64,000 nt of DNA from Pacificispira sp040217575 (GCA_040217575.1 JAVJPW010000006.1:1426001-1490000); one strand, 5' to 3'. Positions 33,860 to 44,156 are shown, numbered from the stretch's first letter. Numbers and translations: made by a program. The notes: generated by a model from the letters alone, not told the origin.

Positions 33860-35411
33860 TCTGCATCCTTCCGGCCGTAACCGCCCGGCGATAGAGCGTT
33901 GGCGAATCCAGCAGCATTTCCGCCAGTGTCTTGTCGATGTCGCCGGACGAATGCGGTATCCACGGACAATCTTCCAACGATGCGCGCACGGCGTCTTCAT
34001 CCGAAAGTGCGACCTGCCGGCGCTCGGACAGAAGGCGTGCGCCGCCGCGCGGGCCGTCGCCAAGCCCATCATTCAATGTCTGCACGGCGTCGCGCGCTTC
34101 GCTTGTGCAGATGCTGGGCATCACACCCAACCGTTCCAGCGGATAGCCGCTGGGCGCCACGAACCGTGCCCAGGTCAGGAACAGTTCGCCGCCGTTAGGC
34201 AATTCGATCACGGTCTGGATCGATCCTTTTCCAAATGTGCTCATACCGATCAAAACGGCGCGCCCCTGATCCTGAAGGGCTGCCGCCAGAATTTCCGCCG
34301 CACTGGCCGATGCGCCATTGATCAGCACCGTGATCGGCAGTCCGTTGGCGATTTCCCCCGGTTCGGCGGCAAAACGCTGATGGCTTTCCGGATGACGCCC
34401 GTCGGCGATGGATATTATGCCTTCAGACAGGAAAAGATCGGCGGTGTCCACCGCCTGATCCAGCAGGCCGCCCAGATTGCCGCGCAAGTCCAGTATAATT
34501 CCCGCAAGGTCACTCCCGAGTTCACTGAAGGCCCGACCGACAGCTTCTGCAACGCGCTTCGACGTTCGTTCGTTAAAGCCCGAAATCCGGATCACAGCAT
34601 GACCGTTCGAAAGGGAATAGAACACGGTGTTCGGGACAATCTGGGTCCGGCCAACGGCAACTGTCAGGTGTTCCGGAACCGATGCGCGTTCGATTTCCAG
34701 GACGACGGCCGTATCCACGGGGCCACGAAGAAGGTCTTCGATTTCAGGGACCTCCAGGTCGGCGACGTCGCTTCCGTCAATCGTTACGATCCGGTCGCCG
34801 ACAATCAGCCCTGCCGCGGTTGCCGGTTCCGACGGTTCAACTTGCGTAATCACAACGCCGTCCGGGCCGGATTCGACCATTATGCCGATACCGCCATAGC
34901 CGGTTCGTTCGGCACGAAGCTGACGGGCGTCAACCGGGTTGGCGTAACGGGAATAGCGGTCCAGTGTCCTGAGCGCGGAATCGAAAAACGCCTCGCTCAG
35001 ATCATCGAAACGCGCGCTTTCGGCAATAGACGAATGATCGCGAAGTGCAACGACAGCACTTGCTGCCGCGATACCCCACTGTTCTGGTTCGGCGTCCAGC
35101 GGCGGGAAATCCTGTTGCAGGACGACTTCGTCCTCCATCGTGAACGAAAAGGTCTGATCGTCATAGGTCACTGAAAGTGCAGGGTCGAATGCATCGATCC
35201 CCTGAAAGCCTGCTTGCGTAAAACGACGCAGATCAACCGGATCAATATGGGCGGCCGCGGCCTCCCGATAAATGGTTTCGAAAACACTGTGGAATGTCTC
35301 TGACTGGGGGCCGTCTGGTGCGATCGTGCCGGCACACCCGCTCAGCACCAGGGCACCGGCAATGATAAAGGCCGTCAGCGGCAGTCGGTTCAAAAGATTG
35401 TCAGCGGCCAC
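33849..35411 (-). CDS. S41 C-terminal processing peptidase, lipoprotein
   Basis: A Ser/Lys protease of the CtpA/Prc family, about 520 residues. A lipoprotein leader ends at LVLSGC, so it should be anchored in the periplasm. A PDZ domain (YGGIGIMVESGPDGVVITQVEP...GLIVGDRIVTIDG) precedes the S41 core. The catalytic Ser is in NGASASAAEI and the Lys in FGKGSIQ. The start is taken as GTG 35411, overlapping the rnr stop by 11 bases; GTG 35423 is an alternative, and the longer frame from 35519 would put about 36 non-signal residues in front of the leader. The adjacent Nudix gene shares the transcript. Confidence 0.87.
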   Translation of the reverse strand: MAADNLLNRLPLTAFIIAGALVLSGCAGTIAPDGPQSETFHSVFETIYREAAAAHIDPVDLRRFTQAGFQGIDAFDPALSVTYDDQTFSFTMEDEVVLQQDFPPLDAEPEQWGIAAASAVVALRDHSSIAESARFDDLSEAFFDSALRTLDRYSRYANPVDARQLRAERTGYGGIGIMVESGPDGVVITQVEPSEPATAAGLIVGDRIVTIDGSDVADLEVPEIEDLLRGPVDTAVVLEIERASVPEHLTVAVGRTQIVPNTVFYSLSNGHAVIRISGFNERTSKRVAEAVGRAFSELGSDLAGIILDLRGNLGGLLDQAVDTADLFLSEGIISIADGRHPESHQRFAAEPGEIANGLPITVLINGASASAAEILAAALQDQGRAVLIGMSTFGKGSIQTVIELPNGGELFLTWARFVAPSGYPLERLGVMPSICTSEARDAVQTLNDGLGDGPRGGARLLSERRQVALSDEDAVRASLEDCPWIPHSSGDIDKTLAEMLLDSPTLYRRAVTAGRMQNGS

Positions 35412-37713
35412 GCCTTCGTCCACGCGGGGCTTTCGGCCCGAAGCGCGCTTTCGATGATTTCTGGCGTCGCTTTCCGGCGGGTCGGCGTGCCTTCCGATCT
35501 TTAACCACATGTCCGCCATCGGTTACCTCGAAAATCAGACCGCCCGTAATTGTATTAGCCTCAATCAGGCGGACGGTAAGCGATTCGGCCAGCTGATAGG
35601 CCTGCCCCGTTTCCTCGCCGATCAGGCGCTGGCGAATTTCGTCATGCCAGTACCTGTCCCATGGCAGTTGGGACACGGGAACCAAACCGTCCGCGCCCGT
35701 TTCATCCAGCCGCACGAACAGTCCGAACCGTTTAACACCGCTGACACGGGCAGTGAAGGTCGCGCCGACGCGTTCGCTCATGAATGCCGTCAAGTAGCGA
35801 TCGGTCGCCTCTCTTTCGGCGGCGACCGCCCGCCGTTCGGTATTGGATATATGTTCGCCGTACTTTTCATGTAGGTCCGCCTGCTCGTCCGACAATCCGC
35901 CGTCACCCAGCCCGTAGGCGGAAATCAGGGCACGATGAATCAACAGATCGGCATACCGTCGGATGGGGGACGTAAAATGGCAGTACCGGCGAAGTGCCAA
36001 CCCGAAATGACCTTCGTTTTCGGGCGCATAGAATGCCTGGCTTTGGGACCGCAGGACCATGTCGGATACAAGTTGTGCCTTTTCTGTCCCGGCGCTCTGA
36101 CCCAGAATCTTTGTGAAATGATGCGGCTTCAGGGGACCGGCTCCGCCCGGCGCCTTGATCCCCAGGGCCGCTAGGCTTTCCTTCAGGGCTTCCAGCTTGT
36201 CCAGGGCCGGCGGCGGATGAACACGGTACATGATCGCGCGGGCATTGCGTTCTTCCAGCAGTTCGGCGGTCGCGACGTTCGCGGTGATCATGAATTCTTC
36301 GATCAGGCGGTGGCTGTCCAGCCGCCGGCGCGGCACGACGGCCTCCACCTTGCCATCATCGTTCAAAAGGACCTGAAGTTCCGCGATATCAAGGTCCAGG
36401 GCCCCGCGGGCCTTGCGCGCACCGTCCAGCACCGAAAATGCGTCGTAAAGGGGGCGGATGACCGGTTCAACCAGTCCATCGGCCGCTCCGTTAATATCCT
36501 GCCCCTCGATCGCAGCCTGGACCTGTTCATAGGTCAGTCGTGCTGCAGAACGCATCAGACCACGCATGATCTTCTTGTCGATCAGGCGGCCTTCGTTGTC
36601 GATCCGCATCCGAACCGCAAGACAGGCGCGTTCCTCGTTCGGGCGCAGGGAACAAAGGTCATTCGACAGGCGTTCCGGCAGCATCGGGACGACACGGTCG
36701 GGAAAATAGACGCTGTTTCCGCGATCGCGGGCGGAGATATCCAACGGGCTTTCCGCACGGACATAATAGGCGACGTCCGCAATTGCGACGGTCAGGACGT
36801 GGCCGCCCGGGTTGGCCGGATCATCGTCCGGCGCGGCATGCACTGCATCGTCAAAGTCGCGGGCATCCGCACCGTCGATGGTGATAAGCGGAAGCCCTCG
36901 CAGGTCTGTGCGCCTGCCAATGGAAGGGGGCTTTAGCGACTCCGCCTCTGACAGAACCTCTTCAGGAAATTCGACGGGAATCCCCTGCCCATGGATTGCG
37001 ATCAAGCTGAATGCCTTCGGTTCGTCCATCCGGCCGATGCGTTCCACCACCCGCGCCTGCCGCCCCATTTCCCGACGGCCCCTAAGGGGTTCGGCAAGAA
37101 CAAGATCGCCCGGTGCAGCGTCCGCCAAATCGGCGGTTGGAATGAACCAGGTCTTGTCGTTGCGTTTGTCGGTGGGAAGCAGGGTTGCCCCGCCCTTCGT
37201 CCGTTCCAGCACACCCAGAAGGCGGGACGGGCCACCCTGAAGCACGCGAATGACCGATCCTTCGTAGGAAGACCCGCTGATGCGCCGCAGGCGTGCGAGG
37301 ACCCGGTCGCCGGGTTTGGGCGCGGGGCCGTGGCGCGGCGCATGGGTGATGACGACCGTGGGGCGGGGGCCATCCTCCGCCTCGTTCCAGCCCGTAGGCG
37401 CGGCCCAAAGCTCGCCGTCTCTATCCAGCGTCTCGACCGCCAGGACCATGACTTCCGGCAGAGCCCCTTTGGGCGCCAGTTTTTTGCCATGACCCCGGTC
37501 GATCAACCCCTCATCCTCCATTTCCTTCAGCAGGTCGCGAAGGGCCGTGCGCTGGGCGCCCTTTAGTTTGAAGGCACGGGCAATTTCGCGCTTGTCGACG
37601 GGGGTTTGGCTTTCGTCGATGAACGTCATTATCTGCGACTTGTCCGGAAGACTGTCGCGGATGGTCTTGCCCACACCGTCCGGGTCGGACGCACTGTCGT
37701 CAGACACATCCAT
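35401..37713 (-). CDS. rnr: Ribonuclease R
   Basis: RNase R (770 residues) is a processive 3'-5' exonuclease that degrades structured RNA. An N-terminal helix-turn-helix region (about 36-75) precedes the cold-shock domains. The RNB catalytic domain has the metal-binding IDGADARDFDDAV motif with Asp280, Asp286, Asp288 and Asp289. An S1 domain (GATFTARVSGVKRFGLFVRL) and a basic tail (KARRPAGKRRQKSSK...) follow. It lies 44 bases after topA on the same strand, the usual alphaproteobacterial topA-rnr pair. Confidence 0.96.
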   Translation of the reverse strand: MDVSDDSASDPDGVGKTIRDSLPDKSQIMTFIDESQTPVDKREIARAFKLKGAQRTALRDLLKEMEDEGLIDRGHGKKLAPKGALPEVMVLAVETLDRDGELWAAPTGWNEAEDGPRPTVVITHAPRHGPAPKPGDRVLARLRRISGSSYEGSVIRVLQGGPSRLLGVLERTKGGATLLPTDKRNDKTWFIPTADLADAAPGDLVLAEPLRGRREMGRQARVVERIGRMDEPKAFSLIAIHGQGIPVEFPEEVLSEAESLKPPSIGRRTDLRGLPLITIDGADARDFDDAVHAAPDDDPANPGGHVLTVAIADVAYYVRAESPLDISARDRGNSVYFPDRVVPMLPERLSNDLCSLRPNEERACLAVRMRIDNEGRLIDKKIMRGLMRSAARLTYEQVQAAIEGQDINGAADGLVEPVIRPLYDAFSVLDGARKARGALDLDIAELQVLLNDDGKVEAVVPRRRLDSHRLIEEFMITANVATAELLEERNARAIMYRVHPPPALDKLEALKESLAALGIKAPGGAGPLKPHHFTKILGQSAGTEKAQLVSDMVLRSQSQAFYAPENEGHFGLALRRYCHFTSPIRRYADLLIHRALISAYGLGDGGLSDEQADLHEKYGEHISNTERRAVAAEREATDRYLTAFMSERVGATFTARVSGVKRFGLFVRLDETGADGLVPVSQLPWDRYWHDEIRQRLIGEETGQAYQLAESLTVRLIEANTITGGLIFEVTDGGHVVKDRKARRPAGKRRQKSSKARFGPKAPRGRRRGR

Positions 37714-37757
37714 CTCCGTTTGATGGGGGCGGGCCGAATAGAACGGGCCGCAACATC

Positions 37758-40424
37758 TCAGGACGCCTTGCGGGCGGGCGCCTTCTTTGCGGCCTTCTTC
37801 GTCTTTGATTTCTTCGCGGCTTTTTTGGTGCTGCTTTTCGCAGCGGCCTTCTTCGCATTTCCTTTGGCGGCGCTTTTCTTCGCCGCCTTGGCCGCCAGCA
37901 GTTCAACAGCTTCTTCCAGCGTCACCGCATCCGGTTCCGTACCGCGCGGGATGGAGGCATAGATCTTTCCGTGTTTCACGAACGGACCGAAACGACCGGC
38001 GCCGACCGTGACCGGCTTTCCATCGGATGGATGGGCGCCCAGTTCCTTTGCCGTGTTCACACGCCCCTTGCCCTTGGGACCCGCTTCCGCCAGTACCGTG
38101 ACCGCGCGGTTCAGACCGATGGTCAGGACATCGTCGTCCTTCGGCAGGGAGACATACGCATCCCCGTGCTTCAGATATGGGCCGTAGCGGCCAATTCCAG
38201 CGGCAACAGGCAGCTTGCTTTCCGGATGGTCACCCAGGGCGCGAGGCAGGCTGAGCAGGCGGACCGCGGTCGGCAGGTCGATCGATGCCGGGCTCATTTC
38301 CTTTAGAAGGGATGCGCGCTTCGGCTTCACCTTCTTCTTGCCCTTTTCGGCGGGCGGTGTGTCACCTAACTGGACATAGTATCCGTACGGGCCCTGACGG
38401 ACGGAAATGTCCTCCCCTGTTTCCGGGTGCGGGCCCAGAAGGCGCGGATATTCCGTTGCGTCCGCTTCCTCGCCGTTCAGGGTTCCGGCCTCGTCAAGGT
38501 TCCGGGTGAACCGGCAATCCGGGTAGTTCGAACAGGTAATGAACGCGCCGTAACGCCCAAAATTCAGCCCCAGACGGCCATTGCCGCAGGACGGACACTT
38601 GCGTGCCTCTTCCGTGCTGCCATTTTCGTCCGGTTGAAAGAAATGCGGACCCAGCACGCGATCGATCGTGTCGCGGACCTCCTGACCCGACAGTTCCAGT
38701 GCATGGTCCGTAATTGCGCGAAATGCGTCCCAGAAATCAGCCAGTACCTTGCGCCAGTCCAGCCGCCCGCCCGATATATCATCCAGTTTCTCTTCGAGTT
38801 CTGCTGTAAAGTCATAGTCGAAGTATTTGTCATAGAACGATGAAAGGAATGCGGTGACCAATCTGCCGCGGTCTTCCGGGATGAACCGGCGTTTGTCCAG
38901 GCGAACATATTCACGGTCCTGGAGCACCTTCAGGATAGAGGCATAGGTTGAGGGCCGGCCGATCCCCAATTCTTCCATTCTCTTGACCAGGCTGGCTTCC
39001 GAGAAGCGGGGCGGCGGCTGCGTGAAGTGCTGGTTCTTTTCAGCCGACTTCAGGTCGGGGCGGTCCCCTTCATCCATGTTCGGCAGTCGGCTGCCTTCTT
39101 CTTCGTCACTTTCGTCCCGGTCGTCGACATCTTCGCGGTAAAGGGTAAGGAACCCGTCGAACCGGATCACCGACCCGGTGGCGCGCAGTCCAGCGCTGCT
39201 GTCGGAATTGTTCAGGTCGACCGAAACCTGGTCCAGAACGGCGCTTTCCATCTGGGACGCAACAGCGCGCTTCCAGATGAGTTCGTATAGTCGAAGCTGA
39301 TCGCGTTCCAGATAGGGGGCGACATGTTCGGGGCGTCTGCGAATGTCCGTCGGGCGAATGCATTCGTGCGCTTCCTGGGCATTCTTCGCCTTGCTGCGGT
39401 ATTGCCGCGGGCCGGACGGCAGATAGTCCGGACCATAGACGCCGCTGATCATGGTCCGCGCGGCCGAAATGGCTTCACCCGACATAACGGTGCTGTCGGT
39501 TCGCATGTAGGTGATCAGACCGACGGTTTCCCCCTTCAACTCAATCCCTTCATAGAGTTTCTGGGCCAGCGTCATCGTTTTCGTCGCCCCGAAATAGAGC
39601 TTGCGGCTGGATTCCTGCTGAAGGGTGGAGGTGGTGAAGGGGGCGGACGGGTGCTTCTTGACCTGCTTACGTTCGACGGAACTGACGGTATAGCCGCCTT
39701 TATTTACCGCCGCGAGTGCACGGCCCGCCGTATCGGCATCGGGAAGGTCGAACTTACCAAGTTTCTTTCCTTCCAGACTTACCAACCGCGCCTTGAACGG
39801 GGTGCCGTCCGCCGTCTCCAGCATCGCTTCGATGCTCCAATACTCCCGCGGAACGAAGGCTTCGATTTCCGCCTCGCGTTCGCAGATCAGCCGCAGCGCG
39901 ACGGATTGGACACGGCCGGCCGATTTCGCACCCGGAAGCTTTCGCCACAGAACGGGGGAAAGCGTGAACCCTACGAGGTAATCCAGGGCACGGCGCGCAA
40001 GGTATGCTTCGATCAGTTCGTCATTCAGCGCGCGCGGTGCAGCCATGGCGCCCGTGACTGCGGACTTCGTGATTTCATGAAAGACCACGCGCTGCACATT
40101 CAATGACCCCAGAATCCGGCGACGTTCCAGTTCCTGTTGGATATGCCAGGAGATGGCTTCGCCTTCCCGGTCAGGGTCCGTCGCCAGATACAGGTTCGAT
40201 GCGCCCTTGCAGGCCTTGGCAATGTCGTCGATCCGCTTTTTGGCGCGGGCATCGACTTCCCATTTCATTTCGAAACCCTGGTCCGGATCGACGGATCCGT
40301 CCTTGGGCGGTAGGTCCCGGACATGACCATAGGATGCCAGAACGTGGAAATCGCCACCCAGGTATTTGTTAATTGTTTTTGCCTTGGCCGGACTTTCGAC
40401 AACCACGACATTCTGACCGGACAT
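37758..40424 (-). CDS. topA: DNA topoisomerase I
   Basis: TopA (888 residues) relaxes negative supercoils. The Toprim domain begins at once (VVVVESPAKAKTINKYLGG), the active-site Tyr306 is in LITYMRTDST, and a single C4 zinc finger (CPSCGNGRLG...CSNYPDC) follows the core. Three alphaproteobacterial C-terminal repeats come next, each with an RxGPxGxY or GRxGPxxKHG pattern. The last 44 residues are a Lys/Ala tail of repeated AAKK-like units, probably DNA-binding. Expected gene order: dprA (here with DUF2336 between), topA, rnr. Confidence 0.97.
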   Translation of the reverse strand: MSGQNVVVVESPAKAKTINKYLGGDFHVLASYGHVRDLPPKDGSVDPDQGFEMKWEVDARAKKRIDDIAKACKGASNLYLATDPDREGEAISWHIQQELERRRILGSLNVQRVVFHEITKSAVTGAMAAPRALNDELIEAYLARRALDYLVGFTLSPVLWRKLPGAKSAGRVQSVALRLICEREAEIEAFVPREYWSIEAMLETADGTPFKARLVSLEGKKLGKFDLPDADTAGRALAAVNKGGYTVSSVERKQVKKHPSAPFTTSTLQQESSRKLYFGATKTMTLAQKLYEGIELKGETVGLITYMRTDSTVMSGEAISAARTMISGVYGPDYLPSGPRQYRSKAKNAQEAHECIRPTDIRRRPEHVAPYLERDQLRLYELIWKRAVASQMESAVLDQVSVDLNNSDSSAGLRATGSVIRFDGFLTLYREDVDDRDESDEEEGSRLPNMDEGDRPDLKSAEKNQHFTQPPPRFSEASLVKRMEELGIGRPSTYASILKVLQDREYVRLDKRRFIPEDRGRLVTAFLSSFYDKYFDYDFTAELEEKLDDISGGRLDWRKVLADFWDAFRAITDHALELSGQEVRDTIDRVLGPHFFQPDENGSTEEARKCPSCGNGRLGLNFGRYGAFITCSNYPDCRFTRNLDEAGTLNGEEADATEYPRLLGPHPETGEDISVRQGPYGYYVQLGDTPPAEKGKKKVKPKRASLLKEMSPASIDLPTAVRLLSLPRALGDHPESKLPVAAGIGRYGPYLKHGDAYVSLPKDDDVLTIGLNRAVTVLAEAGPKGKGRVNTAKELGAHPSDGKPVTVGAGRFGPFVKHGKIYASIPRGTEPDAVTLEEAVELLAAKAAKKSAAKGNAKKAAAKSSTKKAAKKSKTKKAAKKAPARKAS

Positions 40425-40551
40425 AATACAACTGAACCTTTCAATTACGCGCTGGTATTAGGGATGAGAATTGGCATTGCCCGGCAACAGCGTCAACAGC
40501 GGCTTTATAACCGGTTGAAAAATATACCGTAATGATAGGCGTAGAGGTCGT

Positions 40552-41619
40552 TCAGCCCTGCGGCGGTCGGTTGCGCCAGCTTCGAACCACCATGGTCGCG
40601 GTCTTTGAATCGATCCGGTCGAAATAGGACAGAAGGTTCTGAATGTCAGTTTCACCGCCAAGGTTCAGGCGGTCGATCACGGAAGAAAAAGCATCCACGT
40701 CCATACCGATCGACTTCATGGCAATCGCGACCAGTTGGGGGTTCTTGGATTCGAAGACCCACCGTGCGGTGCCCAGCGGAAGATGTGTGTTTTCCGCAAA
40801 AACCAGCGCCGCACCGTCCGCACCCTGGTCTTCCAGACGCGCCAGGATCTGGCCGACGATACCGGTGCGTCCGCGTGCTTCGTCTTCCGACCATCCGCCG
40901 CGCATCGCGTTTTCCAGGGGTTCCGGTTCGTCCAGGGCCTTCAGCACGGCATCATCAATAGCGGCATTCACGGCAGCGCCGTCTATGTCGAAGTTCTGCA
41001 GGATGTGCTGACGCAAAGCCTCACCGACGACGGTGAACAGGCGCCGTGCGAGTTCGTCACCCAGGTCCGCGCGCCGGCTCAACGGATCATGCAATTCTTC
41101 GTTTTCGACGGCACGGTCGACCAGGATCGTCATGCCTGCTGGTCCGACTTTCGCGGAATCGTTCCGTGCCAGCGCCAGATCGATGGGGGCTTCGTCCATC
41201 GCGATCAGGTGGCTGCAGACCGATTCCGGCAATTCCGGGCGGGCGGCGACCGCAAGCGCATGGCTGGAACCATGGTCGCTTACAATCTTGATCAGGTCAT
41301 ATTCGTCCAGGAGGGGGGAATCCCGTAGAATGGGATAGGCAACATGGACAGTGTCGTTGGCCAGAAAGGCAATCAGGTCTTTCGGGACATCGGCGCGTGG
41401 CCCTAGATAGTCGGCGATACCACGCCGGACCGTGACCTCAACCTTGTCGATCAGCATTCGAAGGATGTCGTAGGTGATGGCAAGTTCCTGGTCCGACAGA
41501 TCCTGACCGGAATCCAGGCAGAGTTTCGTCACCGATGCGGCGAGGCCACCCTTACCATCCAGTGCCCGCTGATGGGCAAGATTCAACAGATGTTCAAACG
41601 ATACCGTTCGCCCTTGCAT
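40552..41619 (-). CDS. DUF2336 domain protein
   Basis: A 355-residue protein of the DUF2336 family, found in alphaproteobacteria and built from HEAT-like helical repeats (for example SDQELAITYDILRMLI, VRRGIADYL, HVAYPILRDSPLLDEYDLIKIV, SHALAVAARPELPESV). It has no signal peptide or catalytic motif. The start at 41619 is chosen over 41685 because AGGA lies in front of it and the longer form adds residues outside the repeat region. It sits between dprA and topA on the same strand. Likely a protein-protein scaffold; function unknown. Confidence 0.82.
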   Translation of the reverse strand: MQGRTVSFEHLLNLAHQRALDGKGGLAASVTKLCLDSGQDLSDQELAITYDILRMLIDKVEVTVRRGIADYLGPRADVPKDLIAFLANDTVHVAYPILRDSPLLDEYDLIKIVSDHGSSHALAVAARPELPESVCSHLIAMDEAPIDLALARNDSAKVGPAGMTILVDRAVENEELHDPLSRRADLGDELARRLFTVVGEALRQHILQNFDIDGAAVNAAIDDAVLKALDEPEPLENAMRGGWSEDEARGRTGIVGQILARLEDQGADGAALVFAENTHLPLGTARWVFESKNPQLVAIAMKSIGMDVDAFSSVIDRLNLGGETDIQNLLSYFDRIDSKTATMVVRSWRNRPPQG

Positions 41620-41765
41620 CGACTTCTGTCCTAAAAAAGCGCCCCAACCATCCGCATCGGCCCGACATTCTGTCAGCAGCGACACGGCGCATTTGTACCT
41701 TGGGACGAATCTTTCGCAAAGAATTATCGATTTGGAAATACCTAAATTTTCCTGAAAGGTCTTAT

Positions 41766-42926
41766 TTAATCTTTGGAGTCGAAAAGAGAAAACTGACTAA
41801 AATTTTCACCAATATTGTCTTCAACTTGATCTGTCAGGCGCACAATCCGGCCGCCCGCCAGCCTTTCGACAGCGCCAGCCAGTTCCAGGTCCAGGATTGC
41901 CGCCGCCAGGATAGACATTGAAATTCCCAGGTCCGCGGACAGTTCGTCGATCAGCACCGGCGTTGCACCAAGCGCACCCAGGATGTGTGATCGCGCATCG
42001 CGCAAGGGACCTTCTTCCGGATCGGACGGCGGCGGGTCGCCAAACGGTTTTCCGGTTCCTTGCGACAGCTCATGCAGTTCCGACAGGATGGCGATTGCCT
42101 CCTGCGGCGTTTCAATCAGTGCTGCACCTTTGCGGATCAGGTCGTTGGCACCCCGGGCGCGCGGGTCCAGGGGCGACCCGGGAATGGCCATGACTTCGCG
42201 CCCTTGTTCGGACGCAAACCGGGCCGTAATCAGTGACCCGGACCGCTGTGTCGCTTCGATCACCAGGGTGGCGCGCGTTAGGCCGGATATGATCCGATTC
42301 CGCCGCGGGAAGTGGCGTGCCTGCGGAACGGTCCCGAATGGCATTTCCGCCAGGACAGCTCCACGGGCGGCTATTTCCCGGTGAAGGTCTGCATTTTCCC
42401 GCGGATAGACAACATCGATGCCGCCTGCGGTGACAGCCGCCGTACCCGTTTCCAGTGCCCCTTTGTGCGCAGCGGCATCGATCCCCAATGCTAGACCGGA
42501 AACGACCAGAAACCCGGCCTCGCCCAACGCTTTCGCAAAGCTGGTGGCCAGTCGCTTTCCATTGGTGGAAGCATTGCGGGACCCGACAATGGCAACGGCG
42601 CGCTGACTTAGGACCGCGGGATGGCCCAGCACGGCGATGGCCGGGGGCGCATCGTCGATGGCGGCCAGAAGGTCGGGATATGTCTCATCCCCCAGAAAAA
42701 TCATCCGGCCGCCGAAACGGTCCAGCTGATCCAGTTCCATTTCAACTTCCTGACGGTCCGGCACCTTCAGCGTGCGCCGCCTGCCGCCCCGTTTGGCAAG
42801 GGTCGGTAGTGCCTTGATTGCATCGGATGCGTTGCCGAAGCGGGCAATCAACTGTCGATAGGTGATCGGTCCGACATTTTCCGTTCGGGTCAGGCGAAGG
42901 CGGTCTATGGTATCGTTCTGGCTCAT
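41766..42926 (-). CDS. dprA: DNA processing protein DprA
   Basis: DprA/Smf (386 residues) binds incoming single-stranded DNA and loads RecA during transformation. The Rossmann-like core is clear: AIVGSRNASTNGKRLA, VVSGLALGIDAAAHKGALE, GGIDVVYPRENADLH and FPRRNRIISGL. The C-terminal winged helix (about residues 310-370, PVLIDELSADLGISMSILAAAILDLELAGAVERLAGGRIV) completes the family architecture. Whether the cell is naturally transformable cannot be told here. It is normally next to plsY; in this window a small plus-strand TerB-like gene lies between them. Confidence 0.95.
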   Translation of the reverse strand: MSQNDTIDRLRLTRTENVGPITYRQLIARFGNASDAIKALPTLAKRGGRRRTLKVPDRQEVEMELDQLDRFGGRMIFLGDETYPDLLAAIDDAPPAIAVLGHPAVLSQRAVAIVGSRNASTNGKRLATSFAKALGEAGFLVVSGLALGIDAAAHKGALETGTAAVTAGGIDVVYPRENADLHREIAARGAVLAEMPFGTVPQARHFPRRNRIISGLTRATLVIEATQRSGSLITARFASEQGREVMAIPGSPLDPRARGANDLIRKGAALIETPQEAIAILSELHELSQGTGKPFGDPPPSDPEEGPLRDARSHILGALGATPVLIDELSADLGISMSILAAAILDLELAGAVERLAGGRIVRLTDQVEDNIGENFSQFSLFDSKD

Positions 42927-43089
42927 AGTTCCCGAAAAAACGTCCTATGGTGGTGTTGATTGAACCGCTGGTACCGGGGGACGTCAAACTGATTTGGCCG
43001 AACCTGGACCGCGTCGATTGTAGGGCCGCCCATTGGATGCTATTGCAGCGATGGGCACTGGCAGGATTTGGCATCATCGGGAGGGCGAC

Positions 43090-43473
43090 ATGGCGACACC
43101 GGGAAAAAATTCTACGGCGGCTTGCCTATGGCTGCTGATGTTGACGCTGGACGCGGACGGGCGCCGGCGCGATGTCGAATTCTCTGAAATCGAAAAATGT
43201 CTGGCGGATCTGACACCGACCCTGTCGGACGACCCCGGTCGCCAACCGGAAGCCCTGATGGCGTCCCTCAACCTGTATTATGATGAGATTAAGGAACATG
43301 ACTCGGATCATGTTCTGGGCGTTGTGTTGCAGCAGATTGATGACCCGGCCTTGCGGCAGGAAGTTTTTGTCATGCTGGTGCGTGTCGCGATTTCCGACAA
43401 GCAACTGCACCGTGACGAGAACACGTTGCTGCGGCAAATCGGTGAAGCGTGGGGACTGCAGTTCGACAGCTAG
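43090..43473 (+). CDS. TerB-like (TerB/DnaJ-associated fold) small protein
   Basis: A 127-residue, mostly helical acidic protein resembling the TerB family: LMLTLDADGRRRDVEFSEIEKC near the start and VMLVRVAISDKQLHRDENTLLRQIGEAWGL at the end, with acidic residues spaced as in the TerB core. ATG 43090 follows a GGGAGGG ribosome site; an upstream ATG at 43033 is less likely. It runs against the local minus-strand genes and ends overlapping the plsY stop by four bases. No tellurite-resistance genes are nearby, so the name indicates fold only. Confidence 0.72.
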   Translation: MATPGKNSTAACLWLLMLTLDADGRRRDVEFSEIEKCLADLTPTLSDDPGRQPEALMASLNLYYDEIKEHDSDHVLGVVLQQIDDPALRQEVFVMLVRVAISDKQLHRDENTLLRQIGEAWGLQFDS

Positions 43474-44153
43474 CCCGCGGCGTCCGATTCAGTCGGCCCC
43501 GTATCCTTCTTGCGCCCGATTTTCGGTTCCTCGCCGCGCATAAGGCGCCGAATATTCGCGGAGTGGCGGACCCATACCAGGACAGCCAGAATTAGCGATG
43601 CTACGATTATTGTCCGTGCAACGGTGTCCGGAAGCAGCATGTAGGCCGTCACCGGGGCCAGGGCGACTGCGATCAGGGCCGACAGCGACGAATAGCGTGT
43701 GATAACCGCCACCAGAAGCCAGATTGCACAGGCGGCCAGGCCTACCGGCCAGGAAAGGGCAATCAGCGTGCCCAGGGTGGTCGCGACCCCCTTGCCGCCG
43801 CGAAACTTCAGCCAGACAGGAAAGTTATGGCCGACAACCGCTGCAACCCCTGCCATTGCCGAAAGGACACGTGCGTCGGCCGCGGCTGCGCTGTCCGTCC
43901 CTGACGCGGAAAGCATGGCCACGATCAGCGGTGCTAGCAGGACCGCGATGGCACCCTTGCCGCTGTCCAGCACCAGGACCGCCGCCGCCAGCGGCTTGTT
44001 TCCCGTACGCAGGACATTCGTTGCCCCGATATTTCCGGAACCGACACTGCGGATATCACCCAGGCCCGCCAGCCGCGTGAGAACAAGGCCGAACGGAATG
44101 CTGCCCAAAAGGTACCCGATGCCAATCGCAAGGGCGATCCAGACCGGCGGCAT
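43470..44153 (-). CDS. plsY: Glycerol-3-phosphate acyltransferase PlsY
   Basis: PlsY (227 residues) is the membrane enzyme that moves the acyl group from acyl-phosphate (made by PlsX) to glycerol 3-phosphate. The three conserved loops are present: SGNIGATNVLRTG, LDSGKGAIAV and GHNFPVWLKFRGGKGVATTLG. Several membrane helices fit the family. The C-terminal tail is longer than usual and hydrophilic (EPKIGRKKDTGPTES). It starts three bases after the pyrC' stop, so it is in one operon with pyrB and pyrC'. Confidence 0.95.
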   Translation of the reverse strand: MPPVWIALAIGIGYLLGSIPFGLVLTRLAGLGDIRSVGSGNIGATNVLRTGNKPLAAAVLVLDSGKGAIAVLLAPLIVAMLSASGTDSAAAADARVLSAMAGVAAVVGHNFPVWLKFRGGKGVATTLGTLIALSWPVGLAACAIWLLVAVITRYSSLSALIAVALAPVTAYMLLPDTVARTIIVASLILAVLVWVRHSANIRRLMRGEEPKIGRKKDTGPTESDAAG

Positions 44154-44156
44154 CGC

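Noticed and set aside
37758..37890. Lys/Ala tail of topA as a repeat element
   Set aside because: It is a low-complexity coding tail of topoisomerase I, common in alphaproteobacteria.
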